This document shows, one piece after another, positions 8,506-19,884 of a stretch of 64,000 nucleotides of DNA (the stretch's first letter is position 1; every line of letters starts with the position of its first letter). The notes beneath the pieces were generated by a model. That model saw only the letters and a program-made list of their open reading frames with translations, did not search any database and was not told the origin of the DNA. The translations under genes were made by a program, and so were the position numbers. The DNA lies in contig NZ_JAAIXY010000013.1 in the NCBI RefSeq assembly GCF_010894455.1, forward strand, positions 186,001 to 250,000. Direction: 5' to 3'. The stretch comes from Myxococcus eversor. Lineage in GTDB: Bacteria > Myxococcota > Myxococcia > Myxococcales > Myxococcaceae.

Positions 8506-9033
8506 CTAGGGATTCCTGGAGGCCGCGAGGACGAAGCGCGCGTAGCCCAGCTCCGCCACGTTCTTCATCAATTCGAGCGAGGCCCAGCCGACGATGTCGC
8601 CGAAGGGTTTGCCCTGAAGCGGCCAGAGGGTTCGCTCCGTGGCGCGCAGGTCCTCGTCGCCGAGCCGTTCAATGTGTCCCCGCCATTCGCCGTGCAGCCG
8701 CGCAATCCAGGCGCGGACCTCGTCGGCGGTGCCGGGCCAGTACACGGCCTCCCGCGTCAGCGTCGCATCACCGAACGAGTGGTTGAGCACCATGGACCAC
8801 CAGAAGCCCAGGTGCCACGTCAGCCACGCCACGCTCGCGGGCCCCAGGTCATAGCCCTTGTGCTCGGGCCACTCCGCGCGCCACCGTCCGTCCGCGCCTT
8901 GCTGAACGTGGAGGCCCACCCGGCCCGGGCGGCGCAGGCATTCCTCCGTGGTCAATCCCTCGAGATGGTACTGGGCGAGCGCCCACGCGATATCGAGCTG
9001 CCCGAGGAGTGTGTCCCTGACGGGATGGGTCAT
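8506..9033 (-). CDS. DinB-family four-helix protein
   Basis: 175 residues from the ATG at 9033. The frame is open upstream, but that sequence is antisense to the helicase leader and reads as shadow. Helical text with SVAWLTWHLGFWWSMVLNHSFGD and a distal DIVGWASLELMKNVAELGYARF fits the DinB/DUF664 superfamily, metal-binding four-helix bundles often acting as thiol-dependent transferases or stress proteins. A His from HLGFWW is a likely metal ligand; the full His triad is not certain. It is divergent from the SUV3-like helicase across a 91-bp gap. Confidence 0.75.
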   Translation of the reverse strand: MTHPVRDTLLGQLDIAWALAQYHLEGLTTEECLRRPGRVGLHVQQGADGRWRAEWPEHKGYDLGPASVAWLTWHLGFWWSMVLNHSFGDATLTREAVYWPGTADEVRAWIARLHGEWRGHIERLGDEDLRATERTLWPLQGKPFGDIVGWASLELMKNVAELGYARFVLAASRNP

Positions 9034-9124
9034 GGGCCGCAAGCCAGGAGGCTTCCTCGGGTGACGTCCATGGCGCTTGCGCGGCCTGCGGCGCAGGGCT
9101 CCGCCTGAGGTTAGACTGCCCCCA

Positions 9125-11572
<2,448 letters not shown>

Positions 11573-11635
11573 GGGTGGCCTGGAACTTGTACAGGGCCTT
11601 CCACGGTTGGGCCGGGTCTCGTGGAAGGATTCGAA

Positions 11636-12187
11636 ATGAAGGCGTTATTCGCAGGGGGGCTGCTGGTGGCCGGGAGTGCATGGGCGCAGGAGGCACCGCG
11701 TCCCCCGGACATGGAGCTGGGTGTGAGCGTGGGCGCGGCGTTCAGTGGCAAGGACGTGGAGGGGGAGTCGCATCGCGGCGTGGGCGCGCGGCTGCACCTG
11801 CTCAAGCACCTGGGCCGCTACTTCTCCGTGGGGCCGGAGGCCGCCATCTACGCGAAGGCGGGCTCCGAGATGGATGTGACGTTCGACGGCGGGCAGCACT
11901 CCTACAACCTGGTGAACAAGCCCCTGTTCCAGGTCGGTGGGCTGGCGCGATTGGGCATCGACCTCGGCGGCTTCCGGCCCGCGGCCCTGTTCGGCGTGAG
12001 CTACAACCATGGCTCCGTCGTCAACCTGGGCTACTCCGTGGGCGCCGAGCTGGAAGTGCGCCCCGTGGAGTGGCTGCCGCTGTCCGCCGACGTGCGGGTC
12101 CACCGGAACCTCTACAACTACACTCGCGAAACGGACGAGCAGCAGCAGTACGTCACGCTGGGCGTCGGCTGGCGCATGCGCTGGTAG
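11636..12187 (+). CDS. Outer-membrane beta-barrel protein (small)
   Basis: 183 residues, start at the ATG at 11636 with AAGGA seven bases upstream. A clear signal peptide (MKALFAGGLLVAGSAWA, then QEA) is followed by alternating amphipathic strands such as MELGVSVGAAF, YFSVGPEAAIYA, VGGLARLGIDLGG, LGYSVGAELEVRP and a terminal VTLGVGWRMRW. The aromatic C-terminal residue fits BamA recognition. Length suits an 8-stranded barrel of the OmpA/OmpX-like OMP_b-brl class. Function unknown. Confidence 0.75.
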   Translation: MKALFAGGLLVAGSAWAQEAPRPPDMELGVSVGAAFSGKDVEGESHRGVGARLHLLKHLGRYFSVGPEAAIYAKAGSEMDVTFDGGQHSYNLVNKPLFQVGGLARLGIDLGGFRPAALFGVSYNHGSVVNLGYSVGAELEVRPVEWLPLSADVRVHRNLYNYTRETDEQQQYVTLGVGWRMRW

Positions 12188-12206
12188 CGCCTCGCTGATG
12201 CCCACG

Positions 12207-12227
12207 GCTCCCGAGGGCCTCGGGAGC
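12207..12227. terminator. Perfect 10-bp hairpin after outer-membrane protein gene
   Basis: GCTCCCGAGG and CCTCGGGAGC are perfect inverted copies separated by one base, 20 bp after the stop of the outer-membrane protein gene. On the plus strand a GTGAAAAT follows, so a T tract is missing; this is common in GC-rich genomes. Confidence 0.6.
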
Positions 12228-12246
12228 GGTGAAAATCGTGGGAGGC

Positions 12247-12284
12247 CTGACACTCCTGTCGCGAATCTCAGACAGGGGTGTCAG
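12247..12284 (-). terminator. Hairpin at end of decayed F420-oxidoreductase gene
   Basis: CTGACACTCCTGTC (12247-12260) pairs with GACAGGGGTGTCAG (12271-12284) with a single G-T wobble. It overlaps the stop codon of the leftward pseudogene and can end its transcript. Confidence 0.55.
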
Positions 12285-12985
12285 CGCGAAGGAGGCCCGG
12301 CCTCGTGGGTGGCGGCGGTTCGACGAAGTGCTGGGAGGACCTTCGCGGCGAAGGCGTCGATGAACGGCTCCTGCCAGCGATTGACGTTGTGCAGGTACAG
12401 GTGGCTGAACCCCAGCTCCACGTCCTGGGCCAGCCAGTCCACGTGTCGCTGGAGGCTCGAGGACACGCGCACGTGGCCCTCCATGTCCTTGAGCTGAACC
12501 GTGCGCGCCAGCTCCTCGAACTGGGAGGGGCGGCGCAGGTCCGTGAGCACGGAGCTGGCGAAGATGTTCGGCGCCCACTGCTCCATCGCGCCCTGGAGCG
12601 CGGCCCGCTCGTCCTCGGCCCAGGAGAGCTGCACCTTGAGGAACATCGGCTTGCCTTCACCGCCGCCGCGGCAAAAGGCCTCCACCCTCTTCCGCAGCTC
12701 GTCCGGAGAGGCTTGCTCACGGTGATGAGGCCATCCGCCCAGCTCCCCACCCACTCCGCCGTGTGCGGAGTGATGGCCGCGCCCACCAGCAGGGTAGGCC
12801 AGGCCGGCCGTGAGTAGAGCTTCGCCTCCTCGACGCGGACGAGCCCCCGGTGTGTCACCGTCTCCCCCCGGAAGAGGGCGCGCATCACCTCCACGCACTC
12901 CCACAGCCGCGCGTTGCGCAGGTCCTTGGCCGGCCAGGGCTCTCCTGTCACGCCTTCGTTGACCAACTGTCCGCTGCGCAGCGCC
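12281..12985 (-). pseudogene. F420-dependent LLM-class oxidoreductase, 5' truncated and frameshifted
   Basis: The text runs leftward from the ~12.98 kb junction: SGQLVNEGVTGEPWPAK, ECVEVMRALFRGETVTHRG, LVRVEEAKLYSRP and SWADGLITVSKP. One base is missing at ~12706-12712, and it continues in another frame with SPDELRKRVEAFCRGGGEGK to a stop at 12281. These blocks match the TIGR03557/G6PDH-like group of F420-dependent luciferase-type oxidoreductases. About the first 115 residues, including the early flavin-binding region, are absent. At the truncation point the sequence changes directly into a decayed alpha-amylase gene on the other strand. Approximate 5' limit only. Confidence 0.75.
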
Positions 12986-13849
12986 GCCCAGGCGCTGCAG
13001 ATGGTCTTCAACTTCGCCGCCAACCAGAACTTCTTCCTCTCGCTGGTGACGGAGGACGCGACGCCGCTGTCGGAGGCACTGCGTTCCTCGCCTTGGCTGC
13101 CCCACCTGGCGCAGTGGGCGAACTTCCTGCGCAACCACGACGAGCTGGACCTGGGACGGCTGCCCGCGGCGGCGCGAAAGCGCGTGTTCGCGGAGCTGGG
13201 CCCGGAGCCGAAGATGCAGCTCTATGGCTGGGGGCTGCGCAGGCGGCTGGCTCCCATGCTCGCGGGGGACCGACGCCGGCTGGAGTTGTCCTTCAGCCTG
13301 ATGCTCTCGCTGCCCGACACGCCGGTGCTCTGGTACGGGGACGAGCTGGGCATGGGGGAGGACCTGTCCCTGCATGAGCGGCAGAGCGTGCGCACGCCCA
13401 TGCAGTGGTCAGACGAGCCTCACGGAGGTTTCACGCGGGCGGCCGAGCCCTTCCGGCCGGTGGTGTCCAAGGCGCCCTTCGGCTTTCCCCAGGTGAATGT
13501 CGAGCACCAGCGCAGGGACCCCACCTCACTGCTCAACTGGATGGAGCGCATGGTGCGCATGCGCAAGGAGTGCCCGGAGCTGGGCTGGGGCGAGTGGAAG
13601 CTCCTGCGCGTGAAGCAGCCGAACGTCCTCGCGCTGCGCTACGACTGGAAGGACGAGACGCTGGTGGTGCTGCACAACCTGTCCGGCAAGGCCTGTGAGG
13701 TGGGCTTCTCTCCCGGCGGACCTCCGGCGAGGCTGGTGCATCTGCTGTCGGAGGCGCACTCCATGCCGGGCAAGGCGGGGCGACACCGGGTGACGCTGGA
13801 GGGTTATGGCTATCGGTGGTTCCGCCTGGAGCCCCTCGCCACGGGGTGA
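12985..13849 (+). pseudogene. GH13 alpha-amylase / trehalose synthase-like, 5' truncated
   Basis: From the junction near 12.98 kb the plus strand reads ALQMVFNFAANQNFFLSL, then NFLRNHDELDLGRL, MLSLPDTPVLWYGDELGMGEDL and PMQWSDEPHGGFT. It ends with a C-terminal beta domain (VVLHNLSGKACEVGF). NHDELDL is the conserved GH13 region IV and YGDEIGMG-type text follows it, as in trehalose synthase-like enzymes. Regions I-III with the nucleophile Asp and acid Glu are missing, so the protein cannot be catalytically active. The remaining frame is open for ~285 codons without its own start. Best read as the distal half of a gene cut by a deletion. Confidence 0.75.
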
Positions 13850-13893
13850 GCGCGCATACCGGCCTGGGACGGCGCCGCGCTAAGGTGCCGCCC

Positions 13894-14577
13894 ATGCTGA
13901 CGGGTGTTGGGACGAGGATTCTCGCGGGAGTCGGAGTCGCGGGCGCGGTGGGCTTCCTCCTCGTGCTGGACACGGGGCGCCCCGAGCTCCGGCTCGTCAC
14001 CAAGGCGCTGCCCATGCTCTGCCTGCTGCTGTGGCAGTGGCCGCCTCGGGAGCGGTATGCCCGGTGGGTGTTCGCGGGGCTGGCGTTGTCGCTCTTGGGC
14101 GACGTGCTGCTGGAAGGAGGGCCGGGGATGTTCCTTCCCGGGCTGGGCGCCTTCCTGCTGGCCCATGTGAGCTACATCGCCGCGTATCTCACCGTGACGC
14201 GCGGGCTCCAGGCGGTGAGGGCGCTTCCCTTCCTGCTGCTGGCCATGAGCGCCAGCGTGCTCCTGTGGCCGAGCCTGGGCGCCATGGCGCTTCCGGTGAC
14301 GGCCTACGTCGTCGTCATCTGCACGATGTCCTGGCGTGCGACGGCGTTGCTGGGAGCCTCTGGCCTGTCCCACTTCGAGCAGCGGGCCGCGTTCGCCGGT
14401 GCGCTGTTGTTCGCCGCGAGTGACGGGCTGCTCGCCATCAAGCTCTTCGTGCGCCCCCTGCCGGGCGCCAGCTACGCCATCATGCTGTTGTACTGGGCCG
14501 CGCAGCTCAGCATCGCCCTCTCCGCGCGGGGGCCGCGCACCGAGTCCGTGAGCGCGGCGCACCCCCTGGCTTCGTGA
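13894..14577 (+). CDS. Lysoplasmalogenase / YhhN family membrane protein
   Basis: 227 residues, almost entirely hydrophobic, with seven to eight predicted transmembrane segments. Family features are LVTKALPMLCLLL near the start, LSLLGDVLLEG with the conserved Asp of the second motif, FLLAHVSYIAAY, and AASDGLLAIKLF in the C-terminal half. YhhN/TMEM86 proteins hydrolyse the vinyl-ether bond of lysoplasmalogens. Myxobacteria make ether lipids, which fits, but activity is inferred. The gene begins 44 bp after the amylase remnant. Confidence 0.8.
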   Translation: MLTGVGTRILAGVGVAGAVGFLLVLDTGRPELRLVTKALPMLCLLLWQWPPRERYARWVFAGLALSLLGDVLLEGGPGMFLPGLGAFLLAHVSYIAAYLTVTRGLQAVRALPFLLLAMSASVLLWPSLGAMALPVTAYVVVICTMSWRATALLGASGLSHFEQRAAFAGALLFAASDGLLAIKLFVRPLPGASYAIMLLYWAAQLSIALSARGPRTESVSAAHPLAS

Positions 14578-14657
14578 AAGTGGGCGTGCTCCGGTTCGAT
14601 GGACAGGTTGACTGCGCCGCTGCTCTTTCGAACTCGGCCCGGGCCCCGGGCGAAGGC

Positions 14658-15083
14658 TCAGTACGGCTTCTTCCGGGTGTAGTTCTCGCCCAGGCGACAG
14701 ATGCTCTCGAACATCCCGTGAGTCTTGCGCTGGGTGAGGATGACGATGGCCAGCTCCTGCTCCGTCAAGGGCCGTCCCTCGGCCTTGGCCGTCGCTTCGA
14801 GGGTGTCCAGGAGCCCGTAGAGCGCGAAGACCGCGTTGTCGCCGGTGAAGATCTCCCGGCGCACGGCCTCGGTCTGCTGGATGAACTCGTCCTCGCTCAC
14901 ATACTCGGAGTCGTCTGCGAACATACACTTGTGCATGTAGTCCAGCCCGGGGATGAACAGGCCCGTGACCCAGTCCAGCTTGAGGACCTCGAGGCCCCCG
15001 TTCTCGAGCGGCACCCACTTCACGGTGCGGCTGCCGACGATGTAGTACCGCGTCGAGTCGTACCGCCTCTCCGAGTCCGTCAT
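14658..15083 (-). CDS. Conserved hypothetical cytoplasmic protein
   Basis: 141 residues starting at MTDSERR (ATG at 15083), preceded by GAGGGGT; an ATG ten codons upstream lacks a ribosome site. No signal peptide. The text is ordered and non-repetitive: RYYIVGSRTVKWVPLENG, LDWVTGLFIPGLDYMHKC, then a helical half with EDEFIQQTEAVRREIFTGDNAVFALYGLLDTLE. I do not recognise a family. Codon use matches neighbouring genes, so the gene looks real. Confidence 0.6.
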   Translation of the reverse strand: MTDSERRYDSTRYYIVGSRTVKWVPLENGGLEVLKLDWVTGLFIPGLDYMHKCMFADDSEYVSEDEFIQQTEAVRREIFTGDNAVFALYGLLDTLEATAKAEGRPLTEQELAIVILTQRKTHGMFESICRLGENYTRKKPY

Positions 15084-15109
15084 GTCACCCCTCGTCGGGT
15101 TCCAGCCTC

Positions 15110-15405
15110 TCATGTCGGGGCGGCGGGGAGGCCGTCCCCGCCCACCGCGCCTCGAGATGCTCGCGCAGAGGATGCAGGCGCTCTGGCTGGAGCCGTCCTC
15201 GCTGGCGAGCTGCTGCTCCGCGGCGCGGCCACCCCGGGCTCCTTGGTGAACCCGATGTTGAACTCATTGAGCACGGGCACCGGTTTGCCGTCAAGAATGG
15301 CGGGCTCGTCGCTCCACGTCGTCAGCGTGCGGAGGACGCCGTCCTCCAGGCCCGACAGTCCCTGGAGCGACTTGCGGTGGGTGACGTTGCCCCCGGCAAG
15401 GACTC
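15110..15405 (-). pseudogene. TonB C-terminal domain remnant
   Basis: Reading leftward from ~15.4 kb the frame gives GNVTHRKSLQGLSGLEDGVL, then TLTTWSDEPAILDGKPVPV and LNEFNIGF. This matches the TonB_C fold pattern (G-x-V ... L-x-G-L-D-x-A-V-L ... W-x-x-x-P-A-x-x-D-G-x-P-V). An in-frame stop lies just upstream and no start exists. The 3' part after NIGF is low-complexity Ala/Pro/Arg text ending at 15110. It is probably the tail of an exported protein with a TonB-like repeat, left after a deletion. Confidence 0.5.
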
Positions 15406-15423
15406 AGGCAAGTCACCGGGAGT

Positions 15424-15446
15424 GGGCGCCTCATCCGGAGGCGCCC
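15424..15446 (-). terminator. Terminator of leucyl aminopeptidase gene
   Basis: GGGCGCCTC (15424-15432) and GAGGCGCCC (15438-15446) form a perfect 9-bp stem with a 5-base loop, starting 11 bp past the stop of the leftward pepA gene. Confidence 0.65.
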
Positions 15447-15456
15447 GCTGGCAAGG

Positions 15457-17025
15457 TCAGTGGCGGGTTTCCTTGGGCGCGCTGAACGCGAGCAGGAAAT
15501 CGATGAGCAGCCGCGTGCCGTAGCCCGTCGCGCCCTTGGAGCGCCAGCCCTTGTCGCTCTCGACTCGCGACGTCCCCGCCATGTCGATGTGCGCCCAGGG
15601 GATGCCGTTGACGAACTCCTCCAGGAACAGGCCCGCGGTGATTTGACCCGCGTTCACCCCGCCGATGTTCTTGAGGTCCGCGACCTCCGAATCGAGCTCC
15701 GAGCGCAGGCGCTTGTCGAGCGGGAACTGCCACACCGTCTCGTCGGACTTCTCGGCCGCCGCGCGCACCTGGTCGACGACGCCCTGGTGGTTGCCCATGA
15801 CTCCGGCGTTGTCGTTGCCCAGCGCGCGCTCACAGGCTCCGGTGAGCGTGGCGATGTCGAGGATGGCGTCGGGGGGCGGCTGCTCCTCTGTCGCCAGGAC
15901 GAGGCCGTCCATCATCACCAGCCGGCCCTCGGCGTCGGTGTTCAGGACTTCAATCGTCTTCCCGCCCCGGGCCGTCAGCACGTCGCCCAGCCGCATCGCC
16001 TTGCCGCCCGGCATGTTGTCCGTGCACATGAGGTACCCGGTGACGGCGGACCTGGCGCCGAGCGAGGACAGGGTCGACATGGCGGCCAGGATGGCTCCCG
16101 CGCCGGACATGTCTGTCTTCATCGCGGCGTGGACCAAGTCATTCGGCTTCAGCCCGAGGCCTCCCGAGTCATACATGATGCCCTTGCCAATCAGCGAGAC
16201 GCGGCCGACGGGCTCCAGGGCCTTCCCGCGTGCGTCCTTCGGCTGGTAGGAGAGCTTGATGAGGCGTGGAGGCTCCGCGCTCCCGGCATTCACGCCGAGC
16301 ATTCCGCCGCAGCCCATCTTGGCGAGCGCCTTCTCGTCGTAGACCTCGATGTCCAGCCCCGACGACGCCGCCACCACGCGAGCAATCTCCTCGACGCGGC
16401 GGGCGGTGAGGAGCGTGGCGGGCGCGTTGGCCAGATCCCGAGCCAGCTCAGCCGCCCGCGCCGTGATTCGGCCGCGCTCCACGCCGCGCTTCACCTCTTC
16501 GATGGGCAGCGACGACGACAGGAGGGTGAGGCCCTCGAGCGCCGGCTCCTGCTGGGACGTGCGCTTGAGCGGGCGATAGCGGTAGCGCGCCAGGAGGATG
16601 CCCTCGACGACCGCCTGCGCGGCGACGTCCGGCGCGATGCCGCCGAGCTCCGGCAGGGTGAAGCCGAGGTGGACGTAGTGGCCCGCCGCCCGTGCGAAGG
16701 CCGCGGCGGCGTTCCGGAGGGACGCCAGGTCGCTGTCCGCCTTCTCCCCGATGCCGACGACGACGAACGCGGGACCCTCCGAGCGCGGAATGACGAGGGA
16801 CTGGCCGACCTTGCCCTCGAAGCCAGCCGCCTTGAGCTGGGCCCGGCTGAGCCCCAGCTCACGAGGGACTTCACCCTCGACTCCGACGGGGATGCCCAGG
16901 ACTCCCGCCTCCTTGGGCGGAGTCCGTGAGACCTGAAGCTTCGTCGCCTCGAGCTCCTCCACGGAGGGAGCGGGATGGAAGTCAGACACGGCTTCCGCAT
17001 GAAACGTGGGAAACGTCATCGTCAT
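15457..17025 (-). CDS. pepA: Leucyl aminopeptidase (M17)
   Basis: 522 residues, normal length for M17. The C-terminal catalytic domain carries the bimetal site: Lys281 in IGKGIMYDSGG with Asp286, Asp305 in MKTDMSGA, and the signature NTDAEGRL at 362-369 (Asp and Glu ligands). The N-terminal ~170 residues form the regulatory macro-like domain. It releases N-terminal residues, with Leu preferred, in the cytoplasm; the family acts as a hexamer. PepA homologues can also bind DNA, but nothing here shows that. Start ATG at 17025, with a second Met at codon 3. Confidence 0.93.
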   Translation of the reverse strand: MTMTFPTFHAEAVSDFHPAPSVEELEATKLQVSRTPPKEAGVLGIPVGVEGEVPRELGLSRAQLKAAGFEGKVGQSLVIPRSEGPAFVVVGIGEKADSDLASLRNAAAAFARAAGHYVHLGFTLPELGGIAPDVAAQAVVEGILLARYRYRPLKRTSQQEPALEGLTLLSSSLPIEEVKRGVERGRITARAAELARDLANAPATLLTARRVEEIARVVAASSGLDIEVYDEKALAKMGCGGMLGVNAGSAEPPRLIKLSYQPKDARGKALEPVGRVSLIGKGIMYDSGGLGLKPNDLVHAAMKTDMSGAGAILAAMSTLSSLGARSAVTGYLMCTDNMPGGKAMRLGDVLTARGGKTIEVLNTDAEGRLVMMDGLVLATEEQPPPDAILDIATLTGACERALGNDNAGVMGNHQGVVDQVRAAAEKSDETVWQFPLDKRLRSELDSEVADLKNIGGVNAGQITAGLFLEEFVNGIPWAHIDMAGTSRVESDKGWRSKGATGYGTRLLIDFLLAFSAPKETRH

Positions 17026-17161
17026 CGCTGTGTCCTCGGGCGCTGTGCCAGCGGAGCGCCGACTGTCGAACTCGCGAGAATGTAGTCACGGGCGTTCGGA
17101 CCCCAACACCGCATGCCCAGGCCGAGCCCTTCAGCGACTGGCCGCCAGGGAGCGTCCTGGC

Positions 17162-18148
17162 TCAGGTGTCGGGGCTGGAGCTGAACAGGCTCAAGCCGAG
17201 CCGCCGCGACAAGAACCGTGCGACGAGCTGACCCTTGATGCTGTTGCCCGCGGAGTCGAGCCGAGGAGCGAAGGTGCCCAATGCGCCCTTGCCCGGCGCG
17301 ACGGCGACGATGCCGCCAGCGATGCCACTCTTGCCGGGCATGCCCACGTCGTAGAGCCAGTCTCCCGATGTCTCATACATCCCCGCCGTGGCCATCACCG
17401 CGAGCGCGTGGTGGCAGACCTCCTCGTCCACCACCCGAAGCCGTGTCACGGGATTGACGCCGCCGTCCGCCAGGGTGGCTCCCATCACCGCCAGGTCCCT
17501 GGCCGTCACCGCCAGCGAGCACTGACGGGTGTAGAGCTCCGTCGTCAGGGGCGGCGGTGTCTCCAGCCGGCCAAGGCCGTGCAACAGCCAGGCGAGCCCC
17601 TGGTTGCGGTGATGCGTCTTGGTCGCGGAGTCATACACCTCCTCGTCGAGCACCAGCCGCCTGCCAGCGAAGCTCGACAATCCCTCCTGGATGAATCGCC
17701 ACCGGGCCTCGGGACTGTCGCCCGGAACGAGGCTCGTCGTGGCGAGTGCTCCCGAGTTCACCATGGGGTTGGTGCGTCCGTCCGGGCTCTGGTCGATGGC
17801 CATGGCCGAATTGAACGGCAGGCCGGTGGCGTTGACGCCCAGCTTGCGCCGCGCCGTCTCCGGGCCCAACGCCTGACAGACGAGCGCGAAGACGAAGGGC
17901 TTGGAGACGCTCATGAGCGTGAAGGGGTGGTCCACGTCTCCCGCGCCGTAGCTGCTTCCGTTGATGCCCGCCACGCACACGCCGAAGAGTTGGGGTTCCA
18001 CCCTCGCCAGCGCGGGGTAGACCTCCGAGCACTGGCCTTCCGTGTTGTCTCGAAAGCGTCGGTGCGCCTCGGCGACCAGGCCCCGGACCTGCTCGGGAGA
18101 GGGGAGGTGCCCGGTGGAGATATAGGCCGCCTCGTCTGCCGTGCCCAT
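17162..18148 (-). CDS. glsA: Glutaminase
   Basis: 328 residues, full length. It has the beta-lactamase-like fold of bacterial glutaminases, with the nucleophile motif SVSK (Ser80, Lys83 in LMSVSKPFVF), NPMVNSGA near 128, and the late GKSGIAGGIVAV segment with conserved Ser/Gly. It hydrolyses L-glutamine to glutamate and ammonia in the cytoplasm. It lies upstream of pepA on the same strand with a 136-bp gap, so it probably has separate transcription. Confidence 0.93.
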   Translation of the reverse strand: MGTADEAAYISTGHLPSPEQVRGLVAEAHRRFRDNTEGQCSEVYPALARVEPQLFGVCVAGINGSSYGAGDVDHPFTLMSVSKPFVFALVCQALGPETARRKLGVNATGLPFNSAMAIDQSPDGRTNPMVNSGALATTSLVPGDSPEARWRFIQEGLSSFAGRRLVLDEEVYDSATKTHHRNQGLAWLLHGLGRLETPPPLTTELYTRQCSLAVTARDLAVMGATLADGGVNPVTRLRVVDEEVCHHALAVMATAGMYETSGDWLYDVGMPGKSGIAGGIVAVAPGKGALGTFAPRLDSAGNSIKGQLVARFLSRRLGLSLFSSSPDT

Positions 18149-18285
18149 GCGTGGCGGCCCTCCGGTCCGGAGTGGGGAGGCGAGGCGTTGCCTGCCTCAT
18201 CGCTTCGAGCGGCCCGCATCGCGGCCAGGGCCCTTGATGGGAGGGTTCGGTCGCGATGCGGTGGTGTCAATGCCGCGGGCTTGGG

Positions 18286-19680
18286 CTACTGCGCCTCCAG
18301 CATCAGGAAGCTGAAGTCCGCCGTCCCGCTGCCGCTCGCCTTGGGGGCGCCGGAGTGGCAGCCGATGCAGGATGCGCTCGACTGGATGAAGGTCTCCATC
18401 GTCGTGTTGGCGAGCACCGGCGGTGTCCCCTTGGGCGCGCCACCCGTGGCCCACTGGGTGCTGATGAGCTGGTAGTTCGCCCAGACGGAGCCCTTGAGCA
18501 GTCCCCGGTAGTACGCATTCAGGGTCGGGTCGGCCTGGATGGGCGTGGCGCGAGTCACCTGCACCGGCGCATTGAGCGGCCCGCCATCCGGGGCCAGCTC
18601 CGTGTAGGGCTGGCTCGCCGTCTGCGTGTTGGGCTGGCAGTTCGGGCAGTGCGCGTTGAAGAAGGAGGACGTCGTGTTGTCCACCTGCTCGAAGGTGGAC
18701 CAGAACCACGTCGACTGGGTGTCTGTCTTGTGGATGATGTGCATGCCCACCAGCCCCACGGTGACGGGGTTGGCCCCGGGGCTCGGGGCGCCGGAGTCGT
18801 TGTTGAAGACCCACGCCTTGCGCGTGTAGAAGCGCTTGCCGGAGACCTCCTGCGCGGACAACACCTTCCACGCCGCCTTGACCTCCATGGCGCCCACCGG
18901 ACCGCACGGCTGACCATTGCAGGGCCCCGGGTTCTGGGTGGGGCCGGTGGGGAAGGAGATGGTGGCCTTCGTCTGCCCCGCCGCGTTCCAGAGGTTGTTG
19001 GTGATGAGGTAGTTGTACTCGTCCTCGTTGAGGCGCTTCTCGTAGCGCACGAACCGGCCATTCTGGTCCGTCAGCGGCCCGCCAATGGCCTGCTCGATGT
19101 CTGGAAATCGCTCGGTGATGGCGGCCGAGGCCTTGGAGTCACTCACCAGGAACTTGTCCACGTTCGCGTCGAGGGCCGCGAGGCGGTTGGGTTCGGTCAA
19201 CTGCGTCAGCCGCCGCAGCTTCGCCTCCATGGCCGAGGGCGTGCTGAACGTGCACCAGGCGCCGGGCTTGCTGCCTGGCTTCACGAAGATGTCGGAGTCC
19301 TCCGGGTAGGTCTCCCAGACGGTGGGCCCCTGGCCACTGAGGATGCTGACCTGCGTATTCGGCGCGCACGTCGTCGTCGTCGCCGGCCAGTTGAGCGCGA
19401 TGAACGTGTTCCAGGAGTAGACGTCCACGTCGGACTGGAACTCGCCTTCGCGGGGGCAGGCATCCACTGGCACCACGGACAGCGCGGGGGTGATGGAGGT
19501 GGCGCACGTCGAGCCCGCGCAGGGAGAGCTCGGGTTGCAACCTTGCGGAAGCGCCTGGGCCTCCGGGCTGTCCGTCGAGCCCACCGGAGCGGGAGACGTG
19601 GTGGCACAGGCGACGATGACGGCTCCGGCGAGGACACCGCCCACCGTCAAACGACGCAGGAGAGTGTGAGAGACGCTCAT
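18286..19680 (-). CDS. Secreted lipoprotein with one c-type heme motif
   Basis: 464 residues from MSVSHTLL (ATG at 19680). The leader ends in AVIVAC, a plausible lipobox, so it is likely a lipoprotein. A short Cys-rich stretch (GCNPSSPC, STCATS) follows. A single CIGCH (Cys438, Cys441, His442) near the C terminus is a covalent heme c site, and Met460 is a possible distal ligand. The bulk, with YSWNTFIALNWPA, EDEYNYLITNNLW and MHIIHKTDTQSTWFWSTFEQVDN, resembles large cytochrome-family proteins of unknown role in myxobacteria. It may pass electrons to an unknown oxidase. Confidence 0.7.
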   Translation of the reverse strand: MSVSHTLLRRLTVGGVLAGAVIVACATTSPAPVGSTDSPEAQALPQGCNPSSPCAGSTCATSITPALSVVPVDACPREGEFQSDVDVYSWNTFIALNWPATTTTCAPNTQVSILSGQGPTVWETYPEDSDIFVKPGSKPGAWCTFSTPSAMEAKLRRLTQLTEPNRLAALDANVDKFLVSDSKASAAITERFPDIEQAIGGPLTDQNGRFVRYEKRLNEDEYNYLITNNLWNAAGQTKATISFPTGPTQNPGPCNGQPCGPVGAMEVKAAWKVLSAQEVSGKRFYTRKAWVFNNDSGAPSPGANPVTVGLVGMHIIHKTDTQSTWFWSTFEQVDNTTSSFFNAHCPNCQPNTQTASQPYTELAPDGGPLNAPVQVTRATPIQADPTLNAYYRGLLKGSVWANYQLISTQWATGGAPKGTPPVLANTTMETFIQSSASCIGCHSGAPKASGSGTADFSFLMLEAQ

Positions 19681-19884
19681 GGACGACCCAGGGGTTGGAG
19701 GGGACGACGGGGCTGCCTCCCGTGCAAGGCCAGGGCCCCTGGTCGCGAGTGGTGGCAACCACCTGAAAAGAGAATGACATCGCGCCGGGTCCGCCTTTCC
19801 ATGCTTGTGGCGCGGACGCAGGCGCTTGTGTTCACTACGCAGCGGGGCTTTCGCGCGGCCGGGTGGGCCCTTGATGATGCGGGC

